64,000 nucleotides of DNA, taken from the NCBI GenBank assembly GCA_016859345.1, contig CM029118.1, forward strand, positions 29,976,501 through 30,040,500, read 5' to 3'. This DNA is from Istiophorus platypterus. Lineage: Eukaryota > Chordata > Actinopteri > Istiophoriformes > Istiophoridae. A program made the position numbers and the translations under genes. Positions 38,967-50,884 of the stretch are shown here, piece after piece. The notes below the pieces were generated by a model that was given only the letters and a program-made list of their open reading frames with translations, was not told the DNA's origin and made no database searches. Within the stretch, counting starts at the first letter, position 1, and the number at the start of each line of letters is the position of its first letter.

Positions 38967-39860
38967 ATTTGGCAGGAAAAAGTTTAGGTAACCCCGGTCA
39001 AATTTTTGTCCCTGAGGGTAGTGGTAATGGTAATATTAAAAGATGAAGAGATTTCTAAAAATGGATAATGTGAAAATGACAAAATTAATTAAATAAGCAA
39101 GATTACTTTAATTCCACTTTTTACAGTGTCAAAATACCAATGAAGGAAACAGGCCTGAAACAAAAGTCTGGGAACCCTGCAGTGCTTAGTAACACGCCCT
39201 TTGACAAGTATCACAGCCTGTAAATGCTTTTTATAGCCAGCTAGGAGAGAGCTAGGTGTCTTTCAGTTCTTGTTTGAGGAATTTTTGGCCATTCTTCTTT
39301 GCAAAAGGTGTCTTGCATGAACTGCTTCTTTGAGGTCATCATTTTCAATGATGTTTTGAACGTGGGACTGTGAGGACAATGACAAAACCTTCAGCTTATA
39401 CAAGCTGTTGGCTTCTAATTGTTGGGACAAGGTTTGAAGAATCAAAGTATTTATAAAACTTTGAAATTTGCATCACTTGGTCTGTCCTAATGATGAATGA
39501 ACTAGCCATAGCCCTAACACACTAATTAAGGTCAGGGTAAGGGTTAGGGGTAAGGGTTAGGGGTAAGGGTTAGGGGTAAGGGTTAGGGGTAAGGGTTAGG
39601 GGTAAGGGTTAGGGGTAAGGATTAGGGGTTAGGGGTTAGGGTTAGATCTTGGTAAAAGTATCTGAGAGCTCAAATCTCTTGGGGTACCCAAACTTTTGTG
39701 TAGTGCTCCTTTATACAACCTAAACTTTACTAAACCAATACGATACACTAATCTTGCTGAAAATGCTTTAACTTTATGCCTTTCAGAAATCAGTTCAGCT
39801 TTATTCACAGTAACAGAAATTTTGACCAGGGGTGCCCAAAACTGTTTCATGGCACTGTAT
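38967..39860 (-). mobile_element. Tc1-like non-autonomous element with internal tandem array
   Basis: The left end 'TTTGGCAGGAAAAAGTTTAG' and the right end (39819-39860, with GACCAGGGGTGCCCAAAACT and 'TTTCATGGCACTGTA') are imperfect inverted repeats. They match the ends of the element at 16912-18130. The subterminal 'GGGGTACCCAAACTTTTGTG' and 'GAGAGCTCAAATCTCTTGGG' region (39663-39703) matches 17108-17140 in reverse orientation. The interior (about 39110-39480) is not clearly transposase, and a 13-bp tandem array fills 39534-39645. Confidence 0.7.
39534..39645 (+). repeat. Telomere-like 13-bp tandem array (GGGGTAAGGGTTA)n
   Basis: About seven copies of GGGGTAAGGGTTA, with one base change in the last, pass into two TTAGGGG and one TTAGGG-type units. 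The G-rich strand is the + strand. Confidence 0.97.
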
Positions 39861-42534
39861 ATGCACTGCAGAAGTAGTTCCTTTTTTTAAACCAGCTCCT
39901 CTGCTCCAGAGCCACCAGCAACATTTCTCTCACTTTCAGCAGTTTGTTTTGCTGCTCTATGTAGTCATTATGTATAACGTCAGAATGTCGCAGTATTATC
40001 AAATATCATAATATGACAATTTTTTTTATCACATTAAGATTGATACCTGTATTTTCATACAACAGTCTTTTGATGTAAGTAACCCTTATGACATACCAAA
40101 ATGAAACTAGACCAATGGAAATGATCAGCTAGTCGAGTCGTATCTCCCATTTAAACTAGTGAAATGCATATCCTATCAATGTGTTCACTGAAAAAATAAA
40201 ATCACTGAATAGATCTGAATCAAGACCAGCTAAGATGTTCTGTTAAGTCAGATACATATTCATTCACCATTCATATCTTCTGCTGCTCTTGTTACAGGCT
40301 CTAGTACTGGTTGTCAAGATAAATTAGGTCGTCACTAAAAACTGCGTAGTTCTGTCATTCTATGCCAGCAAAAGGTTATTATACATCTACATTGACCCCT
40401 TGAGTGTTAGTTGTTTATGACTTTAATTATTTAAAAGGTTTGAATGCCTTTGTTTTTTAGTCCTTTGTCACAGTTTGCTTTTTCTAGCTGTGAGCTCACA
40501 ATCATACAAATGTTGGGAGCGATAATATGCCTGTTTCACAGCTATGTCCGAAGTTATTCAGTCTTTAACCCCAGTTATGACGTGAACAGGATAATAGGTG
40601 TAGTCCATCTGAAATTAAATTAGGTTGTGATGATTTCCCTACATTAATCTTCCAGCTAACCTCTATCTGAACAGCAGGGCACCGTGAGGACTGAGCTGCT
40701 ATACCCAGTTATGGGCAAGGATGATTAATAATGAAATTGTATTTGTATGCATGACAGTGGTGCTTTGCACATTTCCATCCAGAACACAAGACAGAGCTGA
40801 TCATTTAAATAACTTTGTTTGAATGGGTAACACAGACACATTTACACATGCATGTTATTGTCTTTGGAACAAGACGATAACATACCAATTTTTCTATGCA
40901 TTTTAAATTTTGGACCTAAAACATCTACCGAGAGAAAACAGGAAAAACAACATGAGAGTGCCTGTAAAGGCCATCATGTCACAGTGAATAATAGCTTGAC
41001 TAAACAACACTTGTTAAATTTTTACTGATTGTTCTACATTAACAGTAATGCACCCACACCTTTGTTGAAACTCCAGTCCCACTGTGGTCTTCTTAGGGTC
41101 TTTGGTCCAACTTTGATGTGCTCATACTTCAACTGTGACACGCGTTCTAACATGGTGGATGTGAAGAACTTTAGCAATAATCCCAGCAATAATCCCCCAA
41201 GAAAAGCACTGACAAAGGCCATCAGAAACTCTCAACTTCCAGCATTCTATCACAGGGCCCCAGCACTTTCTAGACACCCAAAGATGCTGCTAGCCTGACT
41301 TTCTCACAAATCCCTCTCGGTCCTGCTGTGATCAGCAACACCAGTTGCAATATATGTGGAGCCAAACAGGAAAAGAAGCTGTGGTGGTAACGGGACCCCT
41401 AGGTTGGATGAGGCAGTGAAAACTCTAACTGATCAGTTTTTTTGCTCCGTGAATTTAACTGACTGACTGCCACTGTCAGTCAGAATATCCCTGATGAGGA
41501 ATGCCAGTAATTTCGTGTGTGTAGATTTAACAAAAGGTTTCTAACACTTGACTAATTGCAGCATGTATTGTCTTACATTGCTCTCCGCAACTCTCTGTGT
41601 TTTTAAATTGTAAACATAGTAGCTTTAATGTGTTGCTGTTATATCCTGGATTTTAATAGTAAATTTTAGACTTAAACAATTAGATTCTAGATATTTCTTG
41701 AACTGTGTTCTTTTAAACTTTTGAATGTCAGTCACATGCACAAGCACTAACATGATTCCACAACTGACTGGACAGTAGAATACAGTGAAAATGACTAGAG
41801 GTGTTCTTGATCAGCCTAATTTATTTGGAGGATTGGTATATTTGGAAACCAAGTTATGTATGAACTTGGGGTAGACCCAGCATACATTTCACATGAACCA
41901 GTGTTGATGACAGAGGGCAGCCAAACCCACATTTTTTAGGATCTTTGCTTTACGCCTCTTATTGTGTAACCAAATTAAGTTTTGAATTGTTGACCAAAAA
42001 ATATCAGCTCAAAGCTCTTACTCACATGAAGCTTTACTCAGTTGTAAGTTGACTGTAGATGTTCTAACTTTCCATTACTCTGAGCAGATCTTGGAGTTCT
42101 CGTTCATATTGGCTTAAAAGTTGAGCTTGGCAGTTCATTTTTAACTGCATCACTAAGAAATAGCAGTAAGATTTTCTTGTCAATTTCAGCCTACCCTCCC
42201 TGATTTAAATAGGTTTTATAGTAAATATAAAATATAGTGAGAACATGTGTATCTATTGTGCTCAAGTTTATTTACCCAGTTAATCCCAGCTAACATAGTG
42301 ATGACAGCAAGAACACCAAATTGAGCACCCTCTGTCCTCCTGTTCTTATAAGTTGAAGTTCCCAAGTTCAACTTACCTACTTGAAACCACCGAGAATGTG
42401 AATTAAGTTCAAAAGTGATTATATTGAGAAAGGCTTTCTTTTTTCTGTTTTCTTGATTTTGGACCCATTCTCTTATTCTGAGTCCGTCTTTCATAATTAC
42501 CTGAAATCTCTCTTTGTCTCTTTCTCCTCTACAG

Positions 42535-42754
42535 TATTGACAAGGTGTCCAAGGTGGCATCCCCAGTGCTGGTGATCCATGGTACAGAGGATGAGGTCAT
42601 TGATTTTTCTCATGGTCTTGCCATGTACGAGCGCTGCCCCCGTGCTGTCGAGCCCCTGTGGGTGGAGGGAGCCGGCCACAATGATATTGAACTGTACGCC
42701 CAGTACCTGGAGAGACTCAAGCAGTTCATCTCCTTTGAGCTTCCCACCTCCTGA
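42535..42754 (+). CDS. abhd17c: abhd17c exon 3 (catalytic Asp and His, stop)
   Basis: The last coding exon completes Ser222 and encodes residues 223-294, ending at TGA (42752-42754). It carries the catalytic Asp241 in HGTEDEVIDFSHG and His270 in EGAGHNDIE. Their spacing from Ser176 is the same as in human ABHD17C (211/276/305), shifted by a uniform 35 residues. The acceptor is CTCTACAG|T. With exons 1 and 2 the frame is 885 nt without any stop, so the gene appears intact. Since ABHD17A, B and C are very alike over the hydrolase core, the C assignment rests mainly on the N-terminus and on the YLERLKQFISFELP tail. Confidence 0.97.
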
Positions 42755-43970
42755 GTGGAGCTCAACCATCAGGCCAGGGTTCATCTCAACACACTCACGA
42801 GCTTCCTCCTTATCATCTCACAACTTCCTCTTTTAGCAGAGGAGGCAGGACTAGATTAAACTGATCACACTGTTCTCCCCTGCCCTTGGAGCCATTTCAG
42901 GGTGAGAACATGTCATGGATTAGAAGAGGAGGTGGTTTTAGATTGTTGAGATGCAGCTGAGTGTAAGACCAGTCCCAGCAAGGCGTGCAGCTATGGCTTA
43001 CAATGTAGTGTCCATAAAACCTGGCTGTTGCTCCTACATGTGGACCCAGTTTGCCAATGAGCCCGGGCCTAGACAGTGTTTGCACTTGCTGCTTAATCTG
43101 GATTCATTTTCCACTCCAGCTCTCAGCCTCCTCCCTTCTTCTACTGACTGTCTCCCTCACCTTTCCTGTGTCAGTGTCTCTCACTGTGAGCTTCAGTCTG
43201 TCACATTTCCTTATTGTTCCCTCTGGTTCTCCCTCAATCCCTGCTTTCCTTTTGACTGAGAGTCCTTGCAATGTTTAAGCTTGATTTTTGTATTCTTTTA
43301 TACCAGGTGAAGAAGAAGTATCAATTTTGCACCTCAAGATACGATTGAAGTTTTTTACTTTTTATGTCTTTTTAAGTTACCATTCAGGGTTGATCAAAAC
43401 GTTGCACTTTTAATGTGCAAACATTTTCAGGTAATGTTTTTTTTCTGTGTTTGAAGATGTATATGTTGATTTCTTCTGTTATTGGCATTCCATATTTTTC
43501 TTAATTTCAGTTATAACCCCCCCAGAGTGTGTTTAAAAGCTGTTAACCAGAGTGCAGCCCTGCATATCTTGGCTTTGTAGCTGTGATCTTTATTGTCCTG
43601 ATACATGCTACTCTCGCATAGAGATGGAGGATAGCACCAAACGTCATTGAGAAATATAGCAATTTACAACATGCCTTGCTTACTTGCACAAACAAATAAT
43701 TCTGGGAGAAAATTACTAAAGCCCTTAAGTACTCTGGAGCTACTGATAAATTCAGTATACAAAGCACATCATCAGGACTTACTTCGATAAAATGCTAACG
43801 ATTAGAACTGGTTTTCTTATTCATAATTATTGTACAAAAGATACACCATAAAAAGTGACAGTAAAAAAGCATGGCCCTAAATTTACCAGGGAATTTCTCA
43901 ACAGCTCATTATTTAAACTGATTTTATTAACTTATGTTGCAGAATAAAAACACTTCTTCACATCTTAGTA
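42755..43970 (+). other. abhd17c: 3' UTR of abhd17c (end uncertain)
   Basis: Non-coding sequence follows the TGA. It is T-rich from 43270 to 43510, as in many vertebrate 3' UTRs. The first AATAAA downstream is at 43943-43948, and a second is at 44417-44422. The true cleavage site cannot be chosen from sequence alone. Confidence 0.6.
43943..43948 (+). promoter_or_regulatory. Candidate poly(A) signal AATAAA (proximal)
   Basis: First canonical hexamer after the abhd17c stop codon, about 1.19 kb downstream. Confidence 0.45.
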
Positions 43971-44416
43971 TCTGGGGAAACCATTGTGGAACGTGTGAAA
44001 TTGCTTCATAACGATCAGTCTACTTATGGTCATTTTGTGCACATAGACATTAAAATTCTTACTTAGTGCATCTGTAAATTGTGTCACAGGAGGTGTTTAC
44101 CTTTGCCACAAAGCAATGCAGCAATGGATATACGAGATGTTGAGTAAAATAGAAACTTACCTCAATAGAAGAGAGTAGCAGGTATCAGGGCTGTACTTTT
44201 GTTGACTGGAGATCATGTGGTAATAAGACTTGACAGCTGCCTCAAACAGGAACACACTTGCCTCAATATTGTGAATTGAAGCTGGAGTGTGATGCTGGGT
44301 TTACCTGCAGATAGAAAACACTGAACTGTGAACCCTGCTCCATGTGAGAGTATTCAAGCCGAACATGCTGTCACTGGGTTTGGATGTATATTTAATTTAT
44401 CATTCATTTCACTACA

Positions 44417-44422
44417 AATAAA
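44417..44422 (+). promoter_or_regulatory. Candidate poly(A) signal AATAAA (distal)
   Basis: Second canonical hexamer, about 1.66 kb after the stop codon, followed by a TG-containing stretch. Confidence 0.35.
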
Positions 44423-44429
44423 GCCTTAT

Positions 44430-46860
44430 GTTCAGAAACATTTCACCCAGACATTCCTTGTGACTACATGGGGGCTCTCATGGTCTTCAGCCCAACTGAA
44501 AACTGCTGCTATTCATCAGAGGAATCAATCAGTTTCTCATAAGAAACCCAGATAGTTTGGGGAATACTGAAATTACAGCACAGTACTAAAACCAAATTCA
44601 GCCTGACCATTATCATCCTTGTTTATTAGCCATGTATTCCTGCCTGCAGTAGGACAGGAATCAGCTGGGGCTTCCCTCTTTTACCAACACTGTAGTCGGC
44701 TGAGTCTTGTGATAGTTCGGACTTTGAGCTGGGATAAGAGCAAACACCTTTGGATGAACCATGAGGGGAAAATGGAAAGCTGTGAAAATGAGCAGCACAT
44801 GCAGACCACCTCTTATAGCTGTGGACATTTGTACTTATATCAACTGTATTTGAATGACTTGTTCTTTGCCCCTTGGAAATGAAAAAAGAAAAAAAAGAAA
44901 TTGAAGTAAAATACTAAATGACAATACAATAACACTAAGGTAAAAGACCAAAAAATAAGTAAAACATTCTCACTTCAAAGTGAGAATGTTTTCAGAAAAA
45001 GATTGTGTTTGAGGGATATTTGCATAGCAACTTATGATGATCGTTTGATCTGTGTATTGCTGTGAAGTGGTTTGTCAGTTGGGTATTAATGTTTTCTGCT
45101 TATAACTAATGTTGGGCCGTTACACTGGATAATGAACCCTTGATCATCTCTAGTATATATCCTCTAGCTCCTCTTTTTAAAGGAAATTAAGACCCTGCTT
45201 TGGTCCTGTTTTATTGTTTTGATACTGACATTTTTACGAGGCTTTCCAGTCTAAATGTTGATAGATTTACACTGTCTCTTAAGCTGGTTTGTATGATAAT
45301 CCTCTATAATGGTGTACTTCAATATCTTCTCTATACATATTAGCCCTTGCACAGGGCAGTCTAGTCTCATTGATTTAACACTGGATTCATGATATGCAAT
45401 TGAAAGGCTGATGATGCTAGTAGAATCAGATTTTGTAATAGTGTGTAAAACAGATGAAATAAGCCTTAAATATGCCATGAAACAGATTGTCATACATGTA
45501 ATGGTTGTTGCAAGAAAGCAGCACAATGGATGTTTTAATGCTTATAATGGAATAAAGGATGCATGGAAATGTGTGTCTGACCTTATTATTTCACTGTGTT
45601 AGAGGATCATAGACCTGTATTATTTTGACTTGTCATTCCTACCTGCTTTGTTTTTAAAGGGTCCGGGTCACTCACAAAAAAACTAGTTTATTAGATAGTT
45701 TTGTTGTTATTGTCATTCTCTTGTGTTTTGCAGCCGTCTATCTTGAAGTTACAGGTACCATTAAAGGTTTCTCATAATTTGGTGAATTGGCTGACTTCCA
45801 GCATGTCATCAGTGGGTTTCCACAATCTCTATGTCTGGATTTCTGTGAAGGTTGGTGAGAACATAAGATTTCAACATCTCTCCCAGCACTGCCCCTTTAA
45901 TGTGCTTGGTGCAGGTTATAGTATTTGCCAATACGGTCTGCTGCAAAAATTGGACTTTCACTTTCTCTAAAACCAATGTTGTTCGACATTCAAAATCAGA
46001 AAAGAATTATATTAGCTGAAAGCGAGATGTGGGTTTCAGTACTAATATAAAACATTACTTACTTTTTTTTAATTTAAAAAGGCACAAAAGATCCTGCGTG
46101 TTAAACACCGTGTAAAATAAAAGTATTAATTTTTTCTAAGAATTGAAATCAGGACATATCAGATTGAAGAATAAGTAAACAAGAACCAGAATCCGGGTGC
46201 CTGTGCTATGAGACAGGAGCCCTCAGTGCATCACTCCCCCTCGGTTTAGAAAGTCCTCACTAGAAGTTCCTTCAAAGACACAAGCAGTATTACTATTCAC
46301 CTTTGATTTTGGTAGGCTTATTTATTTTTTACTTATTACTTACTTATTTTTTTCCCTTTAATTGTAACTTTAGATAAGTGTTGTAGTGTGAATTACAGAT
46401 CTGTTAAGTAAGCCATAAAGAGCAGTAGAGGAAAGTTAGTTTTTTTAATTCTATGGGGGAAAACATGTCCTAGACAGATTAGAATGACATTTTGAAAAAA
46501 CTGGATTATATACCATAATTAATAGAAACTTGTATATCAGAGATTTCAAGCACCAAGTTGTAGCACAAACTGATACTGAACAGTGATACTGACAATTTCT
46601 TCCAGCCCATTACTGATTTCTTGGGTTGCTTTCACATCTGTAGTTCAGTACATTAGGATGGAGCAATGAAAAATGATACATTGTTACTTTTCATAAACAC
46701 ATCGAGAGCTCCAGACGTGAAGTTATACAGACAGGTATGTCAATGGACAATTTCTGGATGTCATCCTGCTTCATTAAACACTGCCTGTGGGGTCTCTGTC
46801 TTCCAATATTAGAGAGAAGCACAAGAAAATCTTTATCATGAAATTGCTTGACTCTTAGCA
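44430..46860. other. Intergenic stretch, no gene seen
   Basis: It holds a perfect short hairpin at 44961-44992 and AT-rich sequence. Short open frames on both strands have no recognisable domain or consistent splice sites. Confidence 0.5.
44961..44992. repeat. Perfect 15-bp hairpin with 2-nt centre
   Basis: The arm AAAACATTCTCACTT (44961-44975) is exactly complementary to AAGTGAGAATGTTTT (44978-44992), separated by CA. Confidence 0.9.
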
Positions 46861-46867
46861 ATATAAA

Positions 46868-47060
46868 TGCTAAGGTCGGGAGGTTCAGTTAATGTTGACA
46901 TCAAACGTCAGAAAAAATGGGACAGACAATGGGGACCTAGCGACTTTGATCATGGCATGACTGTCGGTGCCAGACTGGCTGGTCTTAGTATTCCTCATCT
47001 CTTAGGATTTTCACATACAACAGTCTCTAGAGTTTTTACTCAGGATGGAGCCAAAAAAAA
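46868..47060 (+). pseudogene. Tc1-like transposase, N-terminal fragment
   Basis: The + strand encodes a 'KWDRQWGPSDFDHGMTVGAR' stretch, then 'AGLSIPHLLGFSHTTVSRVF'. This is the paired-like helix-turn-helix region of a fish Tc1-like transposase. The same family is present, longer but more broken, at 58645-59600. Here the sequence stops at an A-rich run and a TA microsatellite, so everything after the first ~60 residues is lost. Confidence 0.75.
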
Positions 47061-47071
47061 ATATAAAAAAG

Positions 47072-47076
<5 letters not shown>

Positions 47077-47129
<53 letters not shown>
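47077..47129 (+). repeat. (TA)n microsatellite
   Basis: About 26 uninterrupted TA units directly after the transposase fragment. Confidence 0.97.
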
Positions 47130-47132
<3 letters not shown>

Positions 47133-50100
47133 ACAGTAGGCTTTCTTAGCTAGTTTTAAGCTGGTAATACCAGTAACTGCACCAAAGAGGGTCTTTTAAT
47201 GCCATATCTGTGGTGGATGTGCTGAGGTTAGGTCTTTTGACTTTCTTCTAAATGTGTTCTCAGATTTGAGAAATGTATACTAGGCCATTGGAACCGATCA
47301 GAACCAATATTTTTGACTTGCATGTATAGAAGGTGGTAGCGACTAAAAAGTTAGGAGACAAAATAGGAAATTGAACAAAAAGAAAAAGATGAGCAGCACA
47401 TAAAATAGAGGGAATAGAGGGAATTTAAATATACAGCTGAAGTGAAATCAAACTTTTGAGTATATCCCAGAAGTTAAAAAACCTCGTTCAAAATTCAATT
47501 GAAACTTACAGCTACACTAAAAACTAAATATCCAACCTTAGAAGCCCACGTCTGATGCTTCTTTCCTTCCACACAACAGTCAAGTGCATTTCAGAAACAC
47601 AACACAGAGTCCCAGAGAGGTTTCCACAGGTGCCGGCAGGCAGAGGGAGTCAGTTTCATTGGGGTTCTTTCTCACAAGTGATCTTTGGCTAAGTATACAC
47701 ACAGGCTTACAAAACAGTTTATTTGGCATGCTGACAAGTTTTTCACAGGGTCAAAATTAATTATTAACTGCTATTTACTGGTGAAAATAGGAGCCAATGC
47801 TGAAGAAAGGCCTTCTGCATGAATATGTGCACCAAAACCTATATTTAGCCAACTCCTGTATCAGAACTCACAATAACATGCACGCAAATAATGCATTAGA
47901 TTTCACATTCAACTGACACCTACACATACAATTCTAGTACTCACTCGGTGGAGCCTTGTATGTGACCAGCTGACAGAGTAAGCATCGATGGAACAAGGTT
48001 TAATCTTTCAGTTTATTCCAGGATGGGAAATTGATCAGACCCCTTAAAGGAAAACTCCTGGTAAATATCACATGGGTCTGGTATTTAAAGAATTACAAAA
48101 AAAAATTGAGTTGATAAAAACTGTCAAATGCACAGCTTTTTCACAATCATTTCCCGGATACTCAAGGCTGCAAAACAACTGGTTTTGTCATCAAAATTTG
48201 GGGTATCAGTACTGCTCTTGATGTTACGTAAGATGTGGGCTCTAAAGGTCTTGGGGATTGAAATGAGACTCACTTTGACAAGATCAAAGGGACTCGCGTT
48301 CCTTATATTAAAAGGTGGTGTATTTTCCTTCCTATTACAGTCCTGTCACTCAGTGCCTTGTTTCATACTATGCTAATAATTAATGAAATAACAAGAGTCC
48401 CTCTGCTCTTGTTATACAACCACTTTGACTGTTATGACTTGAATCTAATCTCACATACACTCAGAAATTATTGTTCAATAGATTTGTGATGTGATGTGTA
48501 AAGCAGATGTTGAAACAGACAGAAGATGTATGTGTCCATTATTTAACAATGTGTTAGGATCTGTCTTTGATCAGACGTGTGTGTGTGTGTGTGTGTCAGT
48601 GAAACAGCTGCTCATGTTTTAGAGATTAACAGAGTCAATGAGGCTTGAATAACACACTGTCTGCATCTTAACGCTGCTTCTAACCTCCTGAATCAATCAC
48701 ATGAATTGTCATGTTGTTGTGTTACATTGTTAAATTCTTGTTTTCTATATTATATCTTCTGTTTTATTGTTCTCTTACTACGGCTGTACTTTTTTCTGCT
48801 CTCTCCTTCAGTGCTTCACTTAATTTAACTTATTTCATATTTTTCATGTCTTTGCTGTTTAAAAGCAAGCAAACATCCATCCTAGTGAAAACATCTGCTG
48901 TCTACTGTCTTTGCCCCCTTTCTGTTTTCATATTTTCAATTGCAAACAGACTGCTAAGATTGACAAACCCTCCATACCAGGAGCAGATGCCTCATTTAAA
49001 CCTTATTTTAAAGCCAAACATCTGTATGGAAGTCTGTGGCTAGTGGAAACATGTAGCTGCATTGAAATTCCTGTTTTCCTTCTGTGGGTGCATGGTGTCT
49101 GACAAAATTCATATCAAAATACAAAATTACATTTTATTTCCTTATTGGCAGATTATTTGCATTGTACTCCTAAAACACTGCCATAATGATAATAGGGCTC
49201 TGACTCACAAATTTGTGCATTTATGCAAGTTTGTATTTATATATTTTTAATATTTATGTTTTTATTTTGGTGTGTTTGGATGAGTGGGTAGGGAATGGAG
49301 ATTGTAATGGTCATTTTGATTTTTGCTATATTCTCCCAGGCCTCTTTTGTGACATCTGTCAAAGTCAACATGGAATACTGCCAGGCAGGATATTGACCCT
49401 CTAAAGTGAGGTGCATCATTTTCTCAAGTGGCCTTTTTCATTTAGCAGAATTAAACAATGTTCACTTTTTCAAATGACTATATCCTTAACATAATGTTGT
49501 TTGTCAGGTAACAGCCAAGGGCCAATTAAAAGACTGTTACATATTGTTTCTTGTTTAAGGCATTTCTGGAAACATGAAGGTACTTGTTTACAGTACTGTA
49601 GGTATCAGATATACTGTAGATATTGTTTGTACTGGAGATGTGATTATTTGGGGACTGACTAGGGCAGCATTATAACCATATAAATATTCCAGTCTGCAAA
49701 GAGAAAAAGAAGAAAAACATAGAAGCAGCAAACATTTACATGTGTAATGGCGGTGTGAAGTGCAGATGCAGCAACAGGTTTGCATTGAATTACATTCAAG
49801 CTTTGACCTTGATAATCTTGATCAAGAAAGAAAACATTTGGGCTAATTTTTTTTAGAAAGTTGAATGAAAATGAAGTCATCTGTTTGTAGGGTGTGCTTG
49901 TGCATAAATGTACATACTTTCTCAGGATTTGATTGTGTCTGGCTGGTTAACAATCAATGCATAGCAACAACCAAGAAGGCTGAGAAGAGACTGAAAGAAA
50001 ATCTTTTGAGGTTTTAGCGATTAATCAAATTAGTTTATAACTTTCATTCATCAAAATTAGGGAAAACAATTTAAAATAATGAATGTTGCAGCAGAATGAC

Positions 50101-50650
50101 AGCATTTTTGTCATATATGCTCTTGAATGTGACTAATTTGCATGATCATTGCTTTTTCAGAACCATTTGAGCAGCTGTCAGGAATTTAAAAAAAAATTTG
50201 CTTAGCAGTGTTGTAAACCCAGCAGCTAAGAGAGAGACTTAAGAGCTGCTGTCTGTGTGTGTATGTGTGTTTTATTTGAGGTTTGATGACATTCTTCACA
50301 CAAGATATGCTGATTATACAATTAAAAATGTAGAACATGCAGTCAATCTTTGCAAGTTGTCTTTGTCATCTCTTTTTATTCAGTTTTCAGCAAAAAAAAA
50401 CCATCACCTACATTGATGACATAAAACAAACAAAATATTACATTAACATGTGGCATATTAGACACACATTTACAGACAGTTGCAAATGTAGTAGGTGCAG
50501 AACTAGTAATGTAACTCCACTAACTTTTCAACATATAATATTCAAGTCTCTGTATGTATCTGCTGGGTTCCTGGTCAGATGTGAGCCATCACAAAAAGTG
50601 AATGTTAAGGTTAGTATAAAGGCAGAGACTTATAACACGAATGCACATAT
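47130..50650. other. Intergenic stretch, no gene seen
   Basis: AT-rich and without recognisable exons. It contains a (GT)n tract at 48576-48597 and a short TG-rich patch near 50251-50270. Confidence 0.5.
48576..48597 (+). repeat. (GT)n microsatellite
   Basis: A short pure GT run of about 11 units. Confidence 0.95.
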
Positions 50651-50654
50651 GGTG

Positions 50655-50882
50655 GTCTTTCTATAGTTGTGAGGACACTCACTGACATAATACATTCTCT
50701 TACCCTAACTTTAACCAACCCTCACCCTAACCCTAACTTAAACCTGATTCTAACCTGAACCCTAAAACCAAGTCTAAACCCTCAACAGCCATTTGTAGTT
50801 CTGTCAGAAAGTGAGGACCAGCCAAAATGTCCTCACAATGACAATTTCAAATCAATATTTGTCCACAAAACCATAGAAAGAC
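50655..50882. repeat. MITE-like repeat with CCCTAACC core
   Basis: The ends are loosely inverted: CTTTCTATAGTTGTGAGGAC at the left, and TGTCCTCACAATGAC (50829-50843) followed by CATAGAAAGAC at the right (50872-50882). The middle is a degenerate CCCTAACC/TTAACC-rich stretch (50700-50765). This layout is common in bony-fish genomes. Confidence 0.6.
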
Positions 50883-50884
50883 AT

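Larger units (their letters stand above)
34636..42534 (+). other. abhd17c: abhd17c intron 2 (7899 bp)
   Basis: It begins GTGAGT and ends at a pyrimidine-rich TTTCTCCTCTACAG, phase 2. It contains an antisense LINE RT fragment (36080-36300), a TA microsatellite (38894-38918) and a Tc1-like element with a telomere-like array inside (38967-39860). No additional exon was recognised. A minus-strand open frame at 41222-41034 has a hydrophobic start but no recognisable domain. Confidence 0.9.

Noticed and set aside
41034..41222. Minus-strand frame with a hydrophobic start (AFLGGLLLGLLLKFF)
   Set aside because: It could suggest a membrane segment, but it is short, inside an intron, and has no upstream exon or promoter sign.
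45701..45970. Exon-like segment after a TTTTGCAG
   Set aside because: The acceptor-like site and 89-residue frame are suggestive, but the encoded sequence has no recognisable domain and no donor at the frame end.
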